From Hydnum rufescens UP504 (Eukaryota; Basidiomycota; Agaricomycetes; Cantharellales; Hydnaceae): 62,048 nucleotides of DNA. Each line of letters opens with the position of its first letter. Within the stretch, counting starts at the first letter, position 1. This document shows positions 55,745 through 62,048 of this stretch, in pieces. The position numbers and the translations under genes were made by a program. The notes beneath the pieces were generated by a model. It saw nothing but the letters and a program-made list of their open reading frames with translations, was not told the origin of the DNA and did no database searches. The stretch covers positions 376,607 through 438,654 of the forward strand of contig MU128924.1 of NCBI GenBank assembly GCA_014904985.1. Direction: 5' to 3'.

Positions 55745-56060
55745 TGAGGGAGAAGCTTGAACACTCTCATATTGCAGAGCAAGAGGCTCCCAGCTGACAT
55801 ATTCGGATCACATAAAAGGAGTATCTGGAGTAGCTGCTGACAACGATAAGTATTCGAGTGAAGGAGAGGGTGAGGTGAGAGATGCAGATGCATGTGGTGC
55901 AGGGAGAATTGAAGGTGTACTGGAGCCTCTCGGCTTTTTGGAGGGTCATGGATGCTCAGGCTGGTCATTTTGGGCTTTCTGTGCTTTCTGCTCTGAGTGT
56001 TTCTCTCTTCTCCTTTGTGTGGCAACGACGTGTCCGATCATTATGGCAACCTGCAGAGGT
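55745..56060 (-). pseudogene. Displaced N-terminal exon of KDZ copy 2
   Basis: The plus-strand edge at 55742-55785 (GAGGGAGAAGCTTGAACACT) matches 51560-51600 just before the gap, so this region is the upstream continuation of KDZ copy 2. On the minus strand it reads RRREKHSEQKAQKAQNDQPE, a Ser/Pro-rich stretch, then SAATPDTPF and WEPLALQYESVQ, fitting the basic then disordered start of KDZ transposases. Stops (after EHP and TPFM) show decay. About 4.1 kb of insertions and minisatellites separate it from the rest. Confidence 0.55.
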
Positions 56061-56082
56061 GGATGAGGCTGTATGACAAGTT

Positions 56083-56975
56083 CCGATGAGTGGCGGCTGC
56101 AGACAAAGCTGTGGCGTGACACTCAAGAACCTTCGAAGAGGGCGTGAGGCGGCTGGATTAGACTGGGAAAAAAAAAACAAAGACAATAGGGCAGAGCTGT
56201 GCGAGATACATTCCCAGGGGAGTGTATGCTGGGTTCTGATGAGTGGCGACTGCAGACAAAGCTGCAGTGTGACACTCAAGAACCGTTGAAGAGGGTGCGA
56301 GGTGACCAGATTAGACCAGATTAGACTGGAAAAAAAATGAAGATGATAGGGCAGAGCCGTGTGAGATATGTTCCCAGGGGACTGTATGCTAGGTTCTGAT
56401 GAGTGGCAACTGCAGACGAGCTGCAGTGTGACACTCAAGAACCTTTGAGGATGGCGAGGTGACCAGATTAGACTGGAAAAGCAAACAAAGACGATAGGAC
56501 AGAGCCGTGCGAGGTATGTTCCCAGGGGACTGTATGCTGGGTTCTGATGAGTGGTGACTGCAGATGAAGCTGCAGTGTGACACTCAAGAACCTTTGAGGA
56601 TGGTGCGAGGTGACCAGATTAGACTGGAAAAACAAACAAAGACGATAGGACGGAGCCGCGAGAGGTACATTCCCAGGGGACTGTATGCTGGGTTCTGATG
56701 AGTGGCAACTGCAGACAAAGCTGCAGTGTGACACTCAAGAACCTTTGAGGATGGTGTGAGGTGACCAGATTAGACTGGAAAAACAAACAAAGACAATAGG
56801 ACGGAGCCACAAGAGGTACGTTCCCAGGGGACTGTATGCTGGGTTCTGATGAGTGGCAACTGCAGACAAAGCTGTGGTGTGACACTCAAGAACCTTCGAA
56901 GAGGATGCGCGGTAGCTGGATTAGACTGGGTTCTGTTGAGTGGCGACTGCAGGCGAAGCTGCAGTGTGACACTAA
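56083..56975. repeat. 151-bp satellite, six copies, with internal hairpin
   Basis: Units of about 150-160 bp start near 56083, 56236, 56395, 56544, 56695 and 56846, with a partial one at 56935. Each holds a nested stem-loop: GGTTCT pairs with AGAACC, TGAGTG with CACTCA, and CTGCAG with CTGCAG. The rest carries GGTGACCAGATTAGACTGG and TTCCCAGGGGACTGTATGCT. It sits upstream of the KDZ copy 2 start. The unit length is not a multiple of three and the reading frames have no known content. Confidence 0.85.
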
Positions 56976-57019
56976 AGAAGTTAGTTAGACAGAAATTCTG
57001 CTTCCGGAGGGCCACTTCA

Positions 57020-57180
57020 GCTACACAAGAAACGTTTCTAGGAAATGTGTTTCTCAAATATAAAAATGGGGAAACACTTTTAGGGTTACTTCGGCTGCAC
57101 GAGAAATGTTGGGAAATGCGTTTCCCATATAAAAATTGGGAGATGTTTTTAGTCATTTCACCACTTTTATATTGAGACAA
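57020..57180. repeat. Decayed MITE-like sequence related to 53802
   Basis: Two neighbouring blocks (AAATGTGTTTCTCAAATATA and AAATGCGTTTCCCATATAAA) resemble the inside of the Tourist-like MITE. Terminal repeats are lost. Confidence 0.45.
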
Positions 57181-57310
57181 GACTCAGATGTTCAATCTTG
57201 AGGGCAAAATCAACTGACAATGGTCCCAAGTGCTTGATCCAGACTGAATATCTTCGCATTCAGAATAAGCTGCACTATTCTCCCTTTGTTGAAGCCACCA
57301 TCAATCAAAC

Positions 57311-58327
57311 ATGTTGCTGCGCTCCCTTCTCCCCTGGATGCAAAGCCACCATGATCACCTTCCAACGGTCCACCCTCACAGATGGTATACCACCGCTTTT
57401 GGCCCTGTCCCTCTGCAGCTAGCCACAATGATTGCGGCCTTGCTATGCTCAAATTCAAATCACGTTACAGTTATGTACCGCTTTGGGAAGGCCATTATTC
57501 CTAAAGCTTACCTGAGTCCGAGTTCTATGGCCATCATCATGGAGAATTATTCTAAGTATATCCTTCCAGCGCATTCTGACCTGAATTGAATCACTAATTT
57601 GCTTCATCCTCTTATAGCCAACCTCGCCAAGCAGTCTGCTTCCGAGGTTCCGACTTTGCAAAAGGGGCTCACGGATCCAAATTCGTGCATGACTTGCACT
57701 CACAGCATGTCAGGCAGTCAGTTCAGGCATGTTGTGAATGGGAAACTCCTCTGCCATTGCACAGATGTTGATATCGAGGGTATGGATGACGAATCTTGTT
57801 CTCATAGAGGATCGGACTAATCGATCTATTTCTTAACCAGCGGGATACTTTGTCGCTAGGACTGCTCAGAATTTTGGCAAGGGATTTTATAGGTGTTCAA
57901 GGACCGATAAGGACAAATGCAATTTTTTTGGTGAGTGCCTGACTCTAGTTCTCACATATTTATGTTTCTTTGACATATTGTTATTATGACTTAGCGATGG
58001 TCTCGCGAGCCTGCCATGATTTCGACTGCCACCACTGGCACAATGTCTACGGATGATAATACGACTCGCGATTCCACCACTCCCGCTCACACTTCACACT
58101 ATCATGACAGTCAACCTGTATCCACCAGTCCAGTCCGTCCGGGCCAATCCCATTCCTCTTCCTTAGTGTCAATGTCTCGTGAAGAAATGCGTGCCAAAAT
58201 ATCGCTTTTGACGGCTCAACTCATGGAAAAGGAGGAGGAAATTAGAGTGGCAATGCGCTGGAAGGAAGAGGCAGAAGCCAAGCTGGAGGATATAAAGGAC
58301 GTTCTTCGGTCAATTTTAGATCGTTGA
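57311..58327 (+). CDS. GRF zinc-finger, coiled-coil protein
   Basis: Plus-strand exons: one reading TTAFGPVPLQLATMIAALLC then FGKAIIPKAYLSPSSMAIIM (57370-57589); one (about 57620-57778) ending LLCHCTDVDIEG; an intron 57779-57840 (GTATGG...CTAAT...CAG); then GYFVARTAQNFGKGFYRCSR with TDKDKCNFF; an intron about 57931-57994; and a last exon ending at 58327. CHC, then FYRCS and KCNFF, is the Cys pattern of a GRF zinc finger, which binds single-stranded nucleic acid in nucleases and topoisomerases. The last exon is Ser/Thr-rich then a coiled coil (EEMRAKISLLTAQLMEKEEE). The frame across the second intron is off by one in my model, so a splice site or base is wrong. Likely TE-associated. Confidence 0.55.
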
Positions 58328-58491
58328 CAATGTTAATAATCTTTCCAATTCATTTTTGAATTATCTAACTTTGCGGCCTAACTAAGTAACATAGGCAATC
58401 AAGGAATGTACTATATACTCTTAACATGATTATACAGGTAATTCAAGTGAAATTAACTACGAAGTGTATAAGGATTGTATTAGTATTAAAG

Positions 58492-59500
58492 TCAAAGAAT
58501 GAAATAGCGATGAGGGGACAATCGGTGTGGGCAAATAGCATCGACCTGTTCTATTTCTTTGGAATTACCACCACCCTCTGCCCAGATGAGCACCTTGGGT
58601 TCATCCTTATTTCTGAATGCAGGACTTCCTGGGGTATTGGCCGTACCAACTTCGGTCGAACTCGAACTCATGGAGGCATGAGGGACCGCACTCTCTGGAG
58701 AGCCCGCGGAGTTGGGATTGATATCGTCGGCCATTCGTATGCACTTTGATGCTGATTCCTCGAGGGTTGAGGGGTCAACAGCCTTGCGCTTTTCTGTTGT
58801 CGCATTGACACTCATCCCTACGGCGGCGGGGGTGCACGACGTCCAAGTTCTCCAGGCCGGGAAACAATCAGGATCGCGGGTCGCAGGTTGTGGGACTTTG
58901 TAAGAAATCCCCAGCAATGTTAACGCATCGCAAAGAGCACGTCGATCGGCGGGGTCCCTTGCCACAGAGGTCAGGTTCTTTGCACTATTTCCTCTGCGGG
59001 TCATCGTCAAAAACCGTTTGATCTTGATGTCCTTCAGACGTTCAAATCCCCACGTTCCGAGCATCCATTCTGATTCCGGAGAAACTTGGGATACGTGTAT
59101 TGGAATATCGTTGCCCTTGCGGAGTTGGGTCCAATACGGATGAATGCTGACGAACGATGAGATCGCTTGTTTTTGAGAGTCTTTGGTGACCTCAAGAACA
59201 ATGGCTGATGACTGAGAGTTGAAGCAGATCGTCAGAACTCGGTATGAAGTGAACACCGAGGAAAGATGAAAGGACGTACTCCCCCATGAGTCCAAATTGA
59301 TGTCAATTGGATATCTGCCAAGATGCACCATACGACCAACATACTGAGACCGTTAGCAAATAAGCCTTCTTGATGGTCAATCCAATTATGGAGGCGGCAA
59401 TGACTACTAGCATAAGGGATGCCAGTGGAAACGAACAGGCAGGTGAGGTCCGGTGTTGGTGTTGATGGCATATTGACCAAGAAAGGGCGCAGACCCACTT
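58492..59500 (-). CDS. Hypothetical protein, unrecognised
   Basis: A 279-codon minus-strand frame (59331-58492) starts in MVHLGRYPIDINLDSWGSTS and has a folded-looking N-terminal half (LTICFNSQSSAIVLEVTKDS, then WMLGTWGFERLKDIKIKRFL) and a disordered Ser/Pro-rich tail. A second block at 59498-59303 (LTCLFVSTGIPYASSHC) is probably an upstream exon, joined by an intron near 59330. No named domain is recognised. It lies divergent from the gene at 59713 and tail to tail with the GRF gene, so the three may form one repeated cassette. Confidence 0.45.
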
Positions 59501-59712
59501 GCCACCTGATAGGGGTAGTGCGGAGCGCACAAGGCTCGCAGTTGACCTTACAAGTGGGTAATGGAAATCTGAAGACTGGGGTTGGTGCGGGTAGAACTCG
59601 CAGCGGACCTTCGAGATGGCCGATTCGCCCTGTTAATTGACCGAGAAGAGTGGCACAGAGCCCAAGGCTCGTGGCAGTCTTCCAGACTTAGAGTGCATGG
59701 AAGCAAATTTCC

Positions 59713-61813
59713 GTGCTCGACAAAATGGAACTATCAGTTGCTCACTCACAACCCACGACCCTCGCCACAAATCGCAGCGAGCTCAGTGAGTTGTCTGAGC
59801 CTGATGCTCAGTCACAACCCGTGCCCCTCGCCGCGGATCGCAGCGAGCCCAGCGGGTTGTCTGAGCCTCGCATACAGTCAGACACAGATTCTCAACAAGA
59901 GTTGGGCCAGGAGATTGTTGCAGACCCTGCTCTTCGTAGCGGGCAATGTGGCTCCTCTGCTCTAGGGAATTGTGTGCCTTGGACTTGGGCTAAAAATGGC
60001 GATTTGGTGGCACCGTCGTCGGACAGGATTTGGGCAGATTTATTCGACACAGTGGATAGTTGGGAAAAGTACTCTCAAAATCGTGCATCCCAGACGGACC
60101 GTACGTTCCTTTTCTCCTCTTTTGCCCTTCCTTGTTGACTCACATTTGTGTCGCTAGTGAGGCCTTTATTACGGATATACTACGTCCAGAAGGAGTGGAC
60201 TCTGGTGTTCTCAAATAGTCAGCGGCACTTCCAATTCTTGGGCTTCCCAACATCCCCCAATATGGGGCATGCCCCACATAACCAGGCGTTGCTGCCAAAG
60301 CCAACTAAGTGGCCTCTTCGCCCTCGTGGAACTTTGGAACCCCACGACTACACTCTTCGGCCAAATATGCTCGATCCCTCGACCCCTTATCGTCCTTATA
60401 TCTATCGCCTCAAGTCTGATCCGCCTCCTTATGTCTCCGCAATGTGCTCAATGAATGATGGGATAAAAACCCCTCTGCCTTACTATAAAGAGCTATATCG
60501 GCGATTTTTCGCGGATTCCTTCACCATTGCAAGGGACTGGGAAATAATTGCTGAGGCATGGAAGGTGCCGGGAATTCCCCCTCTCCCCACCAAGCCACAT
60601 GGTCTAGAGAAGCAATACTCTGTGCAGCTCATTGAGGACTTCATTTGGGAAAATCCGGAACTCTCTCTTAATTTACTCGTGAATTATGCCTACGATAACA
60701 GAGGATTTGCCGAATACGTCATGCACATTTGCTTCGACCATCTTGCACGTACATACAAATTAGAACTGCCGAGCTTTGGTGTGGATGACCGATGGGTTGG
60801 GGCTATATATCGCTTCCCCCTCGATCCTGATGTTGGATCCGTGGTGGACGATATGATTCGACGAGGTGTACCAGTCTTTGGTGTTCAGGAGTATCTGTCC
60901 TGGGTTCGTCGTGATATTATTCCCAATCGCACTCCCGAATCTCCCGAGGCGTCAGCAGCTGCAGATGCAGAGTCTGCTGCTGCGATGAAGCAGTGGAAGG
61001 TGGATAGGCTCCAAGTTGAGGAGCGTGTGGTGCATGTCGAAATTCCTCTGATCCATGTCTCGCGCCCCGATCCATGGCATATAAGACCACATGAGGGATA
61101 TCCTGGCGAATCCAGTCGTGATGACGAAGAACACTCCCTATCGTACATTGCAAGCCGTATGTTTGGTGCCAATGATATGTGTGAAACACATGTGGCCATC
61201 TTGCGCGACTTGCTTGGCCCTGGTCCATGGCCCTCTGCCCAGACATATGTGGTGCCGGGATTCCGTTGGGTGTATGAGTACGGGGAAAGGATCAAAGTCT
61301 ATGATAACGAGGAGGATGATCCAATGTTCAGCGCACCGAAACCTGCAGCAAGCAGTGGTGTGGATGACGACGACGGAATGGACATCTTTGGGGCGATCAT
61401 GGGGAACCCTTTCGACACAGAATTCGATGACACTTACGACGGCCATGATGAAGACGATGATTATCGGAGAGAACCATCCCCCTTGGATCCTGGTCAAGAG
61501 AATGCCGCTGAAGGCCCTCATATCGGCTGCAGAAAATGGGGATGATAGTGCACAGGCAGAGAATCGAACTCGCGCTGAGAGGGCTCATGGGAAGAAAAGG
61601 GGAAAGTCACGTAATGGGAAACCCGCCCAGAGTGACTTCGAGACTGCACTCATGAGGCTATGGAGGTCATCCACGAAAGAAGAGAGGCAATGTGAGAATG
61701 ATGCAAGGCGCCGTGCGAAGCAGGCTCAACGTGCAAAGGATTATGCAGAGGCAGATCGAAGCAGAAATGAGTTGGAAGCGGAGTTTAGAGAGGGCCGCCT
61801 GCTCCTTCTCTAG
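59713..61813 (+). CDS. Hypothetical protein, paralogue of the 24.2-25.7 kb gene
   Basis: Exon 1 (59713-60100) opens MLDKMELSVAHSQP and carries two copies of a 21-residue repeat (ELSELSEPDAQSQPVPLA type). An intron GTACGT...CTAG (60101-60158) joins in frame to LRPLLRIYYVQKEW and a 460-residue stretch. This contains the module shared with 24.2-25.7 kb (GVDDRWVGAIYRFPL, RGVPVFGVQEYLSWVRRDI, VHVEIPLIHVSRPDPWHI) and an acidic tail (YDGHDEDDDY). A 42-45 nt intron near 61493-61537 would join it to ENGDDSAQAENRTRAERAH and a basic coiled coil ending at 61813. Both splices are inferred. It is one of the longest intact frames here, with no stop in over 1.4 kb. No named domain is recognised. Confidence 0.6.
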
Positions 61814-62048
61814 GCGACGCCGAACATTCTTGTCCTTGGAGGCTTTCAGAAACGCAACAGTCTCTGGCAAAGCACTAGATCCCTCGGCATTAGGTGCCTC
61901 CCTCTCTTCCGGACCCGTCCCTGGTAGCGGTCCTCCGTTGCCTTCGAGACCAGAAGCCCCAATTCCCAACAGAGCTCCCGGCTCTCCTCCTCATCGCTCA
62001 AGCCCAAACCCGCCCCAAGTGCTGACGGTGACCCAGCAGGGGTCTCCA
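61814..62048. other. Window end, no assigned gene
   Basis: Pro/Ser-rich potential coding sequence follows the stop at 61813 and runs off the window. It could be a further exon of the preceding gene or the start of the next. Nothing specific is recognised. Confidence 0.3.

Noticed and set aside
56236..56290. Hammerhead ribozyme, suggested by CTGATGAG in each 151-bp unit
   Set aside because: The required GAAA strand and a cleavable site in the right place are missing; the sequence folds instead as a simple nested stem.
1..62048. Intact tRNA or rRNA genes
   Set aside because: None found; the two tRNA-like sequences do not fold into complete tRNAs.

Overview
The window looks like transposon-rich sequence from a mushroom-forming basidiomycete (Agaricomycetes). 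This rests on KDZ-type DNA transposases, short introns (about 50-60 nt) with GT...CTRAY...AG signals, a Ty3/Gypsy gag, a HeLo/4HB-like plus kinase gene and a SOF1-like gene. No species is claimed. There is one assembly gap (25 N, 51604-51628). Almost every recognisable gene carries a frameshift, stop or insertion, so intact host genes are scarce.

Layout. 1-7 kb: two Gypsy-like LTRs in opposite orientation enclose a decayed gag and an old hairpin/intron array (copy e, 631 to about 4675). 7-9.9 kb: a tRNA-like SINE candidate, diverged short repeats, a broken RecQ-type helicase and a hAT-like foldback MITE. 9.9-16.5 kb: KDZ copy 1 (minus), a terminal fragment of the array element (copy d) and a TE-linked hypothetical gene. 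16519-20939: the best copy (a) of a palindromic element with terminal repeats and two divergent arrays of intron-like units. 21-31 kb: TE-linked hypothetical genes, a degenerate tandem repeat and a long decayed intergenic stretch. 30.9-33.6 kb: the N-terminus of KDZ copy 3, cut by array element b, then a BED-finger fragment. 33.7-48.3 kb: the most host-like part, with two PET117-like pseudogene copies, an LTR, an MLKL-like helical-bundle/kinase gene, several hypothetical ORFs and a SOF1/DCAF13 pseudogene. 48.3-57 kb: KDZ copy 2, interrupted by array element c, minisatellites, a Tourist-like MITE and C-rich repeats. 57-62 kb: a GRF zinc-finger gene, an unknown minus-strand gene and a two- or three-exon gene paralogous to the one at 24-25.7 kb.

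Main observation. Elements a, b, c and e carry 28 intron-like units (11, 3, 3 and 11). Each has a 5' splice-site motif (usually GTAAGT or GTATGT), a strong stem-loop with a GCAAAAAGAGCAGC-type stem, usually a CTAAC-type branch site, and a terminal TAG/CAG, over a length of about 89-117 nt. The exon-like blocks between them end in a second conserved stem-loop (CCACACACCCGC / GCGGGTGTGTGG type). In copies a and e the units point outward on both strands from a central spacer; in copy a that spacer is a 170-bp-arm palindrome with mirrored TATA-like motifs. The ends of a, b, c and d match the sequences that bound the two KDZ transposons, so this looks like a KDZ-mobilised non-autonomous family that encodes no protein I can see but would give multi-intron, hairpin-studded RNAs.
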